Below, one piece after another: positions 1-10,226 of a stretch of DNA of 64,000 nucleotides. The translations under genes and the position numbers were made by a program. Within the stretch, counting starts at the first letter, position 1, and each line of letters begins with the position of its first letter. This DNA comes from Eopsaltria australis (Eukaryota > Chordata > Aves > Passeriformes > Petroicidae), in contig JAVTVJ010000945.1 of the NCBI GenBank assembly GCA_034509425.1, positions 124,001 to 188,000 of the forward strand, given 5' to 3'. The notes under the pieces are model-generated. The model did not search any database, was not told the DNA's origin, and worked only from the letters and a program-made list of their open reading frames with translations.

Positions 1-1382
1 TCAGGAGAACAAACCAAGTACTCAAGAAAGTAATATTTTTTGTAGTCACCTAAATACCTTATTATTTAAAAGCCACAAAATACCAATTGTCTGGGTTAAA
101 ATAAATTCTCCTTAAAAAAATTGACTATTAAGATTTTAATGAGATTTAATTTTACATATGGACTATACAAAGTATTTTTACCATAAAAAAAAAAAAGAAA
201 AAAAAATTCAAGCCAGACTTTATCTGTTTAACTGCTTAAAGTTTAAGAAATGGCTTATCCAATTTAAACCATTTACTTTTTGGGTTGGAAAATAAATCCC
301 TGCCCAACCTTACAACATGAAAGCCAGGCTTTTGCTGAAAACAAATGAAAGCAGTCTAGTCACCCAAATCCCGTAAAATACTCAGAGATTCATCCCAGCA
401 CTAGCCCACTCTCCATGATGCACAGCAGTACTTGATAATACTGCTGTGCTCTCTGCAGCTTTTGGCTTTGGCCTTAAAAACACTGATGGTAAGATTGCCA
501 CTGTAGTACAGGGGTCAAACCCTGAAAAGCTGAACTTTTGACAACAGAAACATTTATCTGTCCACAGAAGTACTGTCCAATGTATCTCTTCATATAATTG
601 CAATCCTACCTTTGGCAACTCCAGACAGGTGTATCTGAGCTTGCAGGAAACCTTTTCTTTCAAGATGTGTGCAGGTTATTTTAGATGATCAAGGGAAAAC
701 ATGAGAAAGACAATGGAAGCAGGAGAGAAGAAAACAGGCCAGCAGTTGCTAAGTGCAATAGTACAGTGGTGGCTGTATGCCCTTTTCTCCTCCCTTTAAG
801 AATTCCAACATTTTAAATGGCAGCTATTAAAATGAATTAACTCCTCACAGATTAGTCAAGTACAGCATGAGTAGACTGCAGTTCTAAGCTGTTTTTTGGT
901 CTATTCAGTTAATTATGATTCTAGGCTATCAGAACTGAGTAAGCACAGTACTTCCTGTTGGAAACCTATTCTTTGATAATTGCGTTCAGTAAAGCACTAC
1001 ACCACGTGTCAAGGAGCTGAGTTGAAATTCATTAATAAAAGTCATAAGGAAACCTTTTAATTAAAGCAGCAGAAAATACTATTTGCATTCAAGGAACAAC
1101 TTCTGAAAGTACTGTGCTAATGGTTTTAAAGTAAAGGACTTCTGAACTGCAACCTAATTTTAGTAACTTTGAAATCCAGGTGCTACAGCACAGTGAATTT
1201 ATCTCTCTCCCGAATGCTGCCCTCAAAATCCTCAAAAACAGCAAAGATCAAGAATTTAAGCAGATATATTGTCTCCAGAAAATAGTTTACAAGACCATGC
1301 TTGATGTATGTGACACATAGATCTGACTTGTCTAGCTCTACCATAAAATGTAAATACTCCAGATGAATGTATACAAAGTAAA

Positions 1383-1437
<55 letters not shown>

Positions 1438-3205
1438 AGAAGAAGAGCATTATTCACTTGGCACAATAGCCAATACTATATAGCTGTATTAAGTTTTCTA
1501 TTTGGAATGTTAAGCACTCATGTATGGGAGAAGGTGGTGTATCCCAAATCATCATTTTCACCTTTCAACTTTCTGGATTTGTAAAACAGGGACATTTCTA
1601 TTATGTTCACTGTGGTAATCTCAGAGCCCTATCATATATTCTGATTTTAATTCAATTACTTTACAGAGAAGAATCACTTCACAGGGAGGAAAATCTGATT
1701 ATACTCTTCCAAAACATACTCATTTAAAAGAAAATTCAGGATGTTCGTGTGCCAGAATCCAAGTGCTAGGTTCTCAGTTTCTATCGCTCATCAGGAGGAC
1801 ACCCTGAAAAACAGCTACAGTGCTTCCCTATCTTCTGATCACCAAAACCTCAGAGGCTGATTCTACACAAAACCTGAAGAATGCCTGAACTATATAAATT
1901 TTGTGAGGTTTAGTGATACTTCCAGGAAATGTGAATCTGGTTATTCAGTGACTGAACATAATTTTCTGGGAAATAAGAATAACAAAGATAAACTATGTCC
2001 CTAGATAATCTAGCATATAAGAAACCTGTAACCAGCTACCAGATGGGTGGTGTTAGGGCATTTTTAGGCAGTCTGGAGGCATTGTTAGGCAGTGACACAG
2101 GACTGCATGATACCTGCATACCTGCTTCTCTTTCCATACATGTGAATGTTTCAAAAACTCTGTCAACCTACGCTGTTGAATTTTTTGAGCATTCACCCTT
2201 GCCTTATGTCAGCATACTCAAGCACAAAACCACACAGACATGAGCTAAGTAAATAGTGATCAAGTGTATCTTTGGAGGCAAGTACTAACCTTTCACCCAA
2301 GTCCTCATGAAAATAAAATAAAATTCACAGAATATAAGCTCCTGAATGTCTGGCAGAAGTGAAGAATGGGGACTGTGCTTGCTTAGGTGCCAATAGCCTA
2401 AATCATGAGAAGAAAACTCCAACTCAATTTCTTCTGCACATATAGTAATCTATCTCTTCTTCCCCCAGCACCTCCCCATTTTTCTTTCATTAAACTATTT
2501 TAGGTATCCTCCTTACTTGCCTTCCAAGGGTGTATACCGCTCTCTCCTGCTTTCTCATGCTGGTTTAATAATGACTATCAAGAAAAAATCCCTTCCAAGA
2601 ACACGACGTAGAAAAGGATAAATAAAATTGAAGAACCATATGTGAATTTTATACCTTTCATGCCTGATTTGGGCATTCTAATCCTTCCTTTCTTTATTAA
2701 GATACTTAAACATGTGAAGAGAGGTTCAACTCAAAAATCACATATGCACACTTTCTTTGCCATATAGGATACACTCATTTTATCCTACCATGTGAGATCT
2801 GAATGTTTGACACTGCTAAATTTGAATTTCCATCTGGTCCCATGACTTATTGGCTGATGCTTCTTTGCAATACAAACTCTGCTGTCCAACCATTCTGTAA
2901 ACTCTTTGACTTTCTGTTAAGCCCTACTAGAATAACATTATTTTCTGGAGGCTAGAATATTCTTTTAGGTTGTGTACAAGCTATTGAACTCCAGTGGCAC
3001 TTGAGGCTATCACCAGAATAACAGATTCTTACTTTTCTGTCCAACAAATTGCTGTAAAAAAACGTGTCCATGCATACAAACCCAGATTGTGCCCACATGC
3101 ACATGTAGGCAAATATACTACTGTCTGTATCAATCCAGCTCTAATTATTTAAAGATACTGGTAAAGATAGAATTGAAAAATAAGCCCAGAACAGATATTT
3201 CTTAC
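1..3205 (-). other. BNC2: BNC2 intron, downstream side
   Basis: Non-coding intron between the exon at 3206-3308 and the next BNC2 exon, which is outside the window. The sequence is AT-rich and unique. The only marked structure is the long A run at 1385-1435. Short open frames here (for example minus-strand 382-663) show no protein similarity that I recognise and no splice framing. Confidence 0.8.
1385..1435. repeat. (A)51 homopolymer
   Basis: An uninterrupted run of 51 A on the + strand, followed by ggagaagaag. It could be the poly(A) tail of a retroposed sequence ending at 1384, but the upstream 200 bases match no repeat family that I recognise and I see no clear target duplication. Confidence 0.9.
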
Positions 3206-3308
3206 CATGTGCCACCCAGCCATGTTTACACTGATCACAGGTTCTCAGGTTAATCTTCCCTGGCTGAAAACATTCACATGTGCAATTTACCAGTGTACAG
3301 CGGATGGC
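3206..3308 (-). CDS. BNC2: Basonuclin-2 internal coding exon (Cys-rich N-terminal module)
   Basis: BNC2 is a nuclear zinc-finger protein thought to act in DNA binding and RNA processing; it is linked to pigment-cell patterning (zebrafish bonaparte, human skin colour) and to skeletal and urogenital development. On the minus strand 34 complete codons plus one base read [20 protein letters not shown], then [14 protein letters not shown]. Six cysteines (C-x4-C-x-C-x-C, later C-x2-C) precede the GWVAH ending. I recognise this as the basonuclin N-terminal module. The AIRC start and the CTCECFQ stretch fit BNC2 rather than its paralogue BNC1. The exon starts after a pyrimidine-rich tttcttttcccag acceptor and ends CATG|gtaagaaa, leaving phase 1, which fits the next BNC2 codon (Ala). 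No stop or frameshift is visible. The upstream exon is not in the window; the downstream exons, including the C2H2 finger pairs, lie beyond position 1. Confidence 0.95.
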
Positions 3309-3345
3309 CTGGGAAAAGAAACAGAAAACACGTTAATGAATTTCT
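3309..3345 (-). promoter_or_regulatory. BNC2: 3' splice site and branch point of the BNC2 exon
   Basis: Read on the minus strand, the intron ends with a pyrimidine tract (gttttctgtttcttttcccag) directly before the exon. A branch-point-like cattaac (plus-strand 3332-3338) lies about 25 bases upstream of the AG. Spacing and sequence are those of a strong constitutive acceptor. The matching donor, gtaagaaat, occupies 3205 downwards. Confidence 0.85.
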
Positions 3346-5082
3346 TCCTGCTTGTACAAATTTGTTGCGATTGCTAGAATGATATGAACAATATAGCAAA
3401 ACCCAGCCTCCTAACATTCAAAGCCTTGCTCCATTTTAAGTAGAAATTAGTTTTCTTTCAAAATCATATGTCACTATGTCCCATGGAGATGAATACATTA
3501 CCAAAATATTTTAAAGGTTTGTTCTGTTTTCTTTAGGAAAACAAAAAAAAAGTTGGTAGGATGAAGATGCTGTAGGAGTTCCATAAATATCCCGATTTTA
3601 CAACAACTTCATGAAAAAAGAAAGTTACTAGTGATGTCCTAGCATAGGAGCATACCAGTTTCAAATCCAGAGTAAAATTAGGAAACAAAAACATATGAAA
3701 AGGAAAACCACAGACGTATTTCCCGTACCTCCATGCAATCCAAAGGTTATTTTTGAATTTGCTTTTTGGGGTACACCTAAGACATAATTCTGCTGCAGAA
3801 AGAAGTAATGGATTTTATGTGTTCCCAACACAATAAAATGATCAATGTACAAGAATAGGACTGGTTCAAAAACCATCCTGTAACTTGTCTTTTTATCTCT
3901 CACTTTCTCCCATATCTAGGCATAGCCTTTTACCTCTTAAAACTCTTCATTTGTTAAACATGTATTCTTCTGTTTCAAAGTAGCAATGCTAAAACTCCAG
4001 TCCCATGCAGAGATTTCAAATTTGCTTAATAATACACCTTCCTTAATAATAGACTTCCTCATCTTCCTTTTTAAAATTATTTCAAAAATTACACAGGTTT
4101 ACTTTGACAAGGGCTAGCTACATCCACAGAAAAGTGAATATAAATTGAATGAGACTCTTTCTAATGTAACAGACATATGTTTTTAAATAGTGTAGAAGAT
4201 GACCTGTGCACTTCAAACTGCTACTAATAAATTTATGGCATGCATTTAGATGTAATTTGCATGGAGATTTCTGAGACAGAGAGGCTTATTCTGATCATTC
4301 ACAGATTAACAATCTACTGTAACTACCAGAGCTGCCAGGAAAAGATATCTCTATAGATTTAGATGCAATCAATGATTACTTGGGGGCTAAGGTGGGGGAA
4401 GGGTGCTCAGTACACATTGCCACAGAGATACTGAAGAATTATGAAGAGTCTTGCCTTTTCCAAAGAATTAATACACACACTCACACATACTTTCCATACA
4501 AAAAATAATTATCCTAACTGTAGTGACTTTAAAAAAAATTACATTCAGCATTAGCTTGGCCTGGCTAAGCTCCTTGGCTGCTGACAATGAAAAAGCCTCA
4601 GAATTATTTTAAATGGTTGATCCCTTTACTTATTTATCTGCATCAGACAGAAATGTAGAAACATCTACAGTTCATGGATACATTAAAAACGTGTATTTCT
4701 CTGACAAATTTCTGTTACAAGAGTCCTTTATTCCTCTCATCCTATCTGCTCCTTTACAATCTTTTACTCTCAAAAACCTAGTGGGGAAAAAAAATCCTGC
4801 TCTATTATGCCTGACACTTCAGGGCCTCAGTCCCAATGTCACCTGTCCAATTACTCATTAGCCAGGTTATAAAACACTGCTCTATGGATGCATGATTAAA
4901 AGAATTAGTAATATGAAATATAAGGGTACCAAAGAAGTGCTGACCGTGCAGGAATAATATATGTGTTTGTGGGTTATGAGAAAAAAAATCTCCTGGAAGG
5001 TCCTGTTTCATGTTCAATAGTTTATTGACTTGGTAATATATCAGGACTACACTGGTCAGTAATGGTGTTCTTTTGCTAATAT

Positions 5083-5100
5083 GTTCATTAATTAATGAAC
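5083..5100. other. 18-bp perfect palindrome with homeodomain cores
   Basis: GTTCATTAATTAATGAAC equals its own reverse complement and carries back-to-back ATTA/TAAT cores. It is followed eight bases later by a further TAATTAATT. This arrangement suits cooperative homeodomain binding, but such palindromes also occur by chance in AT-rich DNA. Confidence 0.5.
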
Positions 5101-5971
5101 TCAGTAATTAATTGTACTGCAAGAAGGAGGTCTTTCAAAATGGTAGTCTTATTTTACCACAGAAGATTTTCTCACATTCACACCTTTTTCAGATCTCTGC
5201 ACCAATGTGACATACATTGGCTGTATTTGATGTTATTTTGATTTGTTCATATATCATTCACAGAACATGTAATAGGTGTAATATAGTGCAGTACATGTTC
5301 TAGATGAAACTCTGACATTTGGAAGAGTTGCTTTATTAAGGCTCATCAGCATTTCCATTACAACCCTATCTACTTCTGGCCTAGAGGTCAACAGGTTGCC
5401 TGTAAAAATTTGATTCAGCTTGAACCTGAAATACAATGTTTCAGCCTAAGAGTAAGTTTTATTACACACATTCAAACATCATCCATTTAGCAGCTATAGA
5501 TTATAACCTGGGGGAAAAAGTTTAGAGGTTACGTGTTTCTTTTCCTTTTCTCCGAGTTAAAGAGACTATTGATGATGTAAAGTGTTGAACTGATTAATTA
5601 GTGTGATTCCTATCTTTTATATATATTGCCCAGAAAATCACCCAAAATTTTCAGAAACATTAAAATATCAGCTTTTTCCTCCAATAAATAAACCTGGAAA
5701 GTCTTCAAAAAGAGCTATGCAATTTTATGAAGTAATATGGATTGACATGAGAAAATCAAAAGATAATTAGCATGGCCAAAACATTCAGACTGGCCTTACT
5801 TGGCTGCTTTTTCTGCCAAGGGTGTATGTTGATGCTAGGTTGTAATTTGGTTTCAGTAGTTTCCCATTCCACCACAGAGAATCCCATGCATACTTCTGAA
5901 TGATGAGGACTACCCCTCAACCTCCAAGATACTTAGTTATGACTCATGGAAATACTCATTTTAATTCATGT

Positions 5972-6030
5972 TCTGACATGATCTTGGGCAAATTATTTTG
6001 TTAGCCTGTAGCTTATGTTTCCTAAACAAC
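5972..6030 (+). repeat. Possible degenerate MIR SINE core
   Basis: The phrase gatcttgggcaaattatttt followed by a run ending in tttcctaaa resembles the conserved MIR segment around 'ccttgggcaagttactt ... cagtttcc'. Only about 60 bases can be followed, so this is a weak call. Confidence 0.3.
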
Positions 6031-7992
6031 AACTAGACACAATGACAGTAAAGTGTTGCCAGGGCAGATGCAACATAAATTTGGATCCATTCTATAGAAG
6101 CAGAGGCTATTGAAAATCTCTAATAGAATTTTATCTTTAGTTCAAAGATTAATTTTGCACTTTACTCAGTTAATTCAGAATTATTTTAACTACCTGAGAT
6201 CACTACAATACCAACATGAAGCCAGTGTATCTCGGTGTCAGGAAGATTCAAAACACTGAAAACAGTGTGTGATCCTACACACAGGGTCAGAATGCTAACA
6301 TTCATTAACAGGAAAGGAAGTAGTGTGCTTGAAGATCTTCACAATGCAACCAGCAAATTCACTGAGCCTTGCAAAGACATGCATCAAAATTATAAACAGT
6401 ATTTTTCAGCTTTTTTTCAATACTAAACTTGGGAATACAAGTCACTGGCAGCTTGTGCAACAGGCTCAGGAATGCCAGAAGGGCAGCTGAAGGTGAATGT
6501 GGCATAGATTAACCTAAGAACCCAAAGTTTTAATGCAAACCTCCATTCCCCAGCAGCAGGATTTTAAGATACAGTAGCTGGTGTTCTTGTAGGTAGCAGA
6601 GTGGATTGGTATAATTGTGGCTGGACGTCTGGTACTGCTTAATTTTAAAGGGATGGGGTTGGAAGTGGGGATAATAAAAAGATCCTAGATGTAGCAGCTA
6701 AATATTGCAACCATTGTTCCAGCCCACTAAAGTGTAGGTATAAAAATCCAAGGGTGTACCAATGTTAGCATTTTGCCAGAAAGTGCTTCTGAAAAGAGTT
6801 TAGTTAGGCATTCCAGAAGTCATGCACTGTAAATCTGCCTTCCCAAGATTTTGATAAAAAGTTTATGTAATGGGACTTTGCATATTACACTATTTTCTAG
6901 GGAAAGAAACAGAAATTTTCCCTGACTGAGATTTTCCTCAGAAACTTCCCCAAGAAAGGGAGAAAGAAAACAGACGGAAAAGAAACCAATGAATAGTGAA
7001 AGGAATACTAAAATCAGCAGACAGTCTCCCTAGTATCAGCTGATAGGCAGCCATGTATTTAGATGATAACTTGCAGGTTAACACCTTAAGTAGACAACAA
7101 AACACAGTTTCCTACATACACCTCCTTGGAACATGAATGCCGTTACATTTTACCATGTCAATGGCCTGCAGTTGACAGGAATTCTCAGTCACTTTTATCA
7201 TCCCCTTCACTGAGTTCCCAACTCAATGCTTCTTGTACTTCTATCAAAATCGCAATGGCCCTTGAGGGCCTATGCAGGAAATGGACTGGACTTCGGTAGA
7301 ATTATTTAAAGTAGTTTATACTGCTGAATCCTTAAATCTTAAAATTTTAAAATTGACATTGAGAAATATCCTGCAGCCCTCTTTGAGATCTTCTTTCTGT
7401 AAAGCATAATGCAAAAAGAATGGAACTTTGCCTAATATTAAGGCACAATGTCAGTACACCTATGCATAAGTTAGTATGGCTATTAAAAAATGTTAGACCT
7501 GACTTCTGTGGGCTTCTCCCAGACCAAAGATATTCATTTAATGCTGTTTGGGTGATTTGATTATATCTAAAAAACAAATGTTATTCACATGGTAATAGAA
7601 ACAGCCTACAGAAGTAGTGGAGAAATCAATCTTTCTGGCTATTCTACACAGCTTCCAAGAGATGAGAGTCAATAACCTACCATGGAAGGGATCACAGTGT
7701 GGGAGAAGAAGGAGAACATGTAAAGGAGAGATATGATTCCTTCTCTGGAGTACTTACAAGTGATCACGAAAGATGGAGGCAGTTTTAAAGGATGCAACAT
7801 TCTGAAGAGACAGACAAGTTTTGCTACAAAACTTCCAAATGTAACTTCTGATGAGGCTTCAAGAGTTCTGTGAGGTTGAATAGCATCCTACCAAAGTCTC
7901 AACCACATCCTTCTATGCAGTTGACAGTGTTAACACACTCTTATTCCTAATGTCCTTGCCTCACCTTTCTCAAGTGCAAAAGGTATTTAAAA

Positions 7993-7998
7993 TATTAC
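7993..7998. repeat. 5' target site duplication (TATTAC)
   Basis: TATTAC directly precedes the 5' LTR and recurs directly after the 3' LTR at 11174-11179. Six bases is the size made by class II (beta- and alpharetroviral) integrases. The match shows that both LTRs come from one insertion and have not been rearranged. Confidence 0.9.
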
Positions 7999-8293
7999 TG
8001 TTGCAGTGGTTCGGAACCAGAGGACTTCCGGACAGGTTCCACGGACAGAGGGTTTCCCCCCGGAGCTCCCAGGGGCAGCAGTTGGACCACCAATCCACGG
8101 ACCCCAAGCTCCTGCTGTTGGTTACTGGACTTGTCTGTTATGTATTCCCGCTCTGGGAAATTCCCTGTCACTCCATAGTTCATTCGTTGTTCTCTCTGTT
8201 CCCCTCCCCTCCCTAAACTCCATTTGATCATGTACCCCGGCCCCTCCCCTGTATTGCCCCCCTGCCCTCATCCTATTGGGTGTTGTTCCTCCC

Positions 8294-8300
8294 TTAAATA
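8294..8300 (+). promoter_or_regulatory. TATA-like box of the 5' LTR
   Basis: TTAAATA follows an inverted CCAAT box (CCTATTGGG) by about 12 bases and precedes the AATAAA by about 55 bases, the usual order in a short-R retroviral LTR. The 3' LTR carries the same box 2601 bases further on. Confidence 0.5.
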
Positions 8301-8352
8301 CCGATGTAATAAGCTGCTCTTGGCTCTTGGTCCATGTGCTCCCTTTGGAGGC

Positions 8353-8358
8353 AATAAA
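8353..8358 (+). terminator. Poly(A) signal AATAAA in the 5' LTR
   Basis: Canonical hexamer in gaggcAATAAAcct. The 3' LTR copy reads ATTAAA, the commonest variant signal. Confidence 0.6.
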
Positions 8359-8574
8359 CCTACCGAAATCACATACCAAGAGACCTCCTTCTCTGGTAGT
8401 TCTTTGCTGTTTCACCATGCTCCGGGGGCAACATCTCCCCGGACCGAACGCGGGCCAGCTGTGCTCATAGTCAGCACTCCGAGGGTGCCTTCCCGAGGGC
8501 GAACGGCATCCTAGGATAGGGCTAGGACTCCGCTGCCGGTACCAGGGTGGGACTGAAGCAGGGAACGCAAGAAG

Positions 8575-8593
8575 TGGCGCACCGAACAGAGAC
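8575..8593 (+). other. Primer binding site, tRNA-Lys type
   Basis: TGGCGCACCGAACAGAGAC begins two bases after the LTR. It matches the lysine-tRNA (UUU) complement used by many lenti- and betaretroviruses, apart from one extra A and one G-to-A change. The position directly after the LTR supports the call. Confidence 0.75.
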
Positions 8594-9070
8594 TCCGACC
8601 TCTCGGGGTTCCCTGCGAGCGACCTGGATACGCAGCAGCGGTCCGGACTGCGCCTTCGGGACGTCGCTCCCCTAGCGAGAACTTCCGCGTTTTAGCGGGG
8701 GGCTGGCAGGGGCCGTCAGCAACCGTTCTGGAGCGTCTGAAGTGTGTACGCTAGCTGAACGGACTGACGAGACCAGAGACCCTTGCTCTTTTGGATGTTT
8801 CTCCCTCCGGAGCCGGTGACGGCAACTGAAGCCGGGATCGAGGAACCAAGACCCGCACGGAGCGGTGAGGTTTGGCGGCTGCGAGGCGCGGTGGGAAAGG
8901 ACCAGGATCCGCGCGCGGCGGCGAAGCTCGGTGCCCGTGATAGCGGCGGGAAAGCCACCGAGAACCGAGCGCAGACGGTGAGGTCTAATCCGCGATAGGC
9001 AGCGGGAATCAGGCTCGAGGGAGAGTTTTGTACCATATAAAAAGAGCAAGGAGGCTTTTATTCGGAGACA
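8594..9070 (+). other. GC-rich untranslated leader of the ERV
   Basis: CpG-rich leader between the PBS and the first gag codon, presumably holding packaging and dimerisation signals. Two similar splice-donor-like sequences occur, GCGGTGAGGTTT near 8862 and ACGGTGAGGTCT near 8976; either could generate a subgenomic RNA. Short open frames on both strands look like by-products of the base composition. Confidence 0.5.
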
Positions 9071-9316
9071 ATGGGTATTAAGCTGTCCCGAATAGAGCAG
9101 GAGTTTTATGTCCAAGTTAAAGAGACCCTAAAGTTAAAAAACGGGAATGCTAATAAGAAGGCTTGGAAACGTTTTGTTAAATGGATCTTTGCCTATGTCC
9201 CTCTTGCTTCTGCTTCTTCTGTTAAAACTCTGAGTTTTTGGGAGTTAGTAGAAAAACGTTTAGAGGCAGTGGAGAGAGGGGGTGATGTTTCTGTCCGAAA
9301 TTTTTCCCGTTGTTGA
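9071..9316 (+). pseudogene. gag: ERV gag, matrix-like N-terminus (81 codons, then stop)
   Basis: The ATG sits in a good start context (acaATGG) after the leader and encodes Met-Gly-Ile-Lys-Leu-Ser. The N-terminal glycine and basic residues are what retroviral matrix proteins use for myristoylation and membrane targeting. A helical, Lys- and Trp-containing stretch follows (AWKRFVKWIF, residues 37-46; FWELVEKRLEAVE further on), matching the matrix fold in character. The frame closes at TGA 9314-9316, far short of a full gag. The next ORF overlaps this end and lies in the -1 frame. A slippery-type AAATTTT at 9298-9304, or a one-base loss in the T run, could explain the break. Family call is by position and character, not by search. 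Confidence 0.65.
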
Positions 9317-9466
9317 TTGTAATTTGTTATACTTTGCGTAATTGTCCTGAAAGTTCGAAATCCCCGACTCACCCACCCCACGTTCCTAATTCCCCTTTTC
9401 CCAACCCCTCTTCCCCGCCCACAGCCAAACTCGCGCCGGCTGCGCTCCCCCATTGTTCCGAGTTTA

Positions 9467-9477
9467 AAGATGGCGGC
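9467..9477 (+). promoter_or_regulatory. YY1-type motif inside the ERV
   Basis: AAGATGGCGGC at 9467-9477 is the full YY1 consensus seen in many retroelements and CpG-island promoters. It lies in a CpG-rich stretch (about 9420-9700) and also supplies an ATG in good context at 9470. Confidence 0.5.
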
Positions 9478-9991
9478 GGCCTCGTGGCGCCGTGCCCACA
9501 CCCGTGCGCCCACTGCGCAGCCTCACGCCGAAAGCCCGCGAATCCTCCCAACCCCTCCCACGGCTCCTTCCCCTTCGCGTCGATCGGCCCCACGTCGGGC
9601 TCCCCCCCCGCGGCCGATGATGTCTTCGCGTCGGGTCCCTCCCCTCGCGCCGGAGGTCCCTGCCCCAGCCCGAGGGAGATCCCCGCCCCACCCCGTGCCT
9701 GGACTGCTCATATCAACTGCAGTCCCACCCCTGACCACCGCCCACTTCCAGATCCCCACGCTCCCTCGTTCACACCCCGAGACTGGGGGCCGAAAAGTGG
9801 AGAGGCTGAAGCCTGCGATGCAGCCAGTCAGCCGGACCCTGCAGTGGCATCAGGTGTGCACAGCCCTCAGGGTAACAACCCACGATGGGAATCACAGTCA
9901 CCTGCAGCCTTGCGAGAGCCTAGCAAAGTGGAGAGAGAGCTTGGGAGAGATTCTCCTCACTTTAAAGGTGTGCTGGTCCCATCTGACATAA
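9470..9991 (+). CDS. Overlapping 173-codon Arg/Pro-rich ORF in the ERV (hypothetical)
   Basis: Starts at the ATG embedded in AAGATGGCGGC and runs 173 codons in the same phase as the matrix ORF, inside the 306-codon frame. The first 75 residues are rich in Arg, Pro and Ala (MAAASWRRAHTRAP...). GC-rich DNA with few A/T keeps several frames open, so the length alone proves little. No recognised domain, no signal peptide, no membrane segment. It may be only a composition effect; the strong start context is the reason to list it. Confidence 0.25.
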   Translation: MAAASWRRAHTRAPTAQPHAESPRILPTPPTAPSPSRRSAPRRAPPPRPMMSSRRVPPLAPEVPAPARGRSPPHPVPGLLISTAVPPLTTAHFQIPTLPRSHPETGGRKVERLKPAMQPVSRTLQWHQVCTALRVTTHDGNHSHLQPCESLAKWRESLGEILLTLKVCWSHLT

Positions 9992-10226
9992 AAACAATCC
10001 TGACAGGCATTTTAGTTAAGGTTCAGTATCGGGTGTGGGAAAAGATACGGAAGCAGCAGCTTCAAAGCCTGCTGAACAGTTCTAATCATCCTCCACCTAA
10101 GTCTTCCACAGCCTCCTGGACACCACATGCTCCAAAAGCTGAATCCACTGTGTCCTGCTCTCCATCACCACCCATGCCACTGGAGACCCCATCAGAGGCG
10201 ATCCCAGACGACCAGTCACTTGAACC

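Larger units (their letters stand above)
3346..7992. other. Unique intronic sequence between the exon and the ERV
   Basis: AT-rich, no coding potential seen. It holds the 18-bp palindrome at 5083-5100 and a weak MIR-like fragment near 5972-6030. No other repeats or RNA genes were seen. Confidence 0.6.
7999..8572 (+). repeat. 5' LTR of the ERV
   Basis: 574 bp beginning TGTTGC. The 3' copy ends GCAACA, the perfect inverted complement, but this copy ends GCAAGA, so the inner CA terminus is mutated here. Visible signals are a CCTCCCTTAAATA promoter-like box (TTAAATA at 8294-8300), an inverted CCAAT box (ATTGG, about 8275), C-rich SP1-like tracts at 8200-8263, and a canonical AATAAA at 8353-8358. 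Short open frames inside the LTR occur in both copies and are not considered coding. Confidence 0.95.

Noticed and set aside
1256..1450. 64-codon minus-strand ORF with poly-phenylalanine
   Set aside because: Product of the 51-bp A run.
3622..3637. 16-base match aaagttactagtgatg with 55621-55636
   Set aside because: No extension on either side; consistent with chance in 64 kb of AT-rich sequence.
5812..5825. TTCTGCCAAGGG, considered as the complement of the preceding BNC2 exon
   Set aside because: Neighbouring codons do not match the expected residues and no splice donor follows.
7950..8514. Several overlapping ORFs of 60-100 codons on both strands in the 5' LTR, repeated at 10493-11115
   Set aside because: Identical in both LTRs, overlapping each other on both strands, and explained by the GC-rich LTR sequence; no protein family recognised.
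8672..9115. 147-codon minus-strand ORF across the ERV leader
   Set aside because: Lies opposite the leader and gag start; a composition effect in CpG-rich DNA.
9490..9530. CPHPCAHC as a gag zinc knuckle
   Set aside because: Spacing does not fit the CCHC knuckle, and it lies in the proline-rich part, not at the nucleocapsid end.
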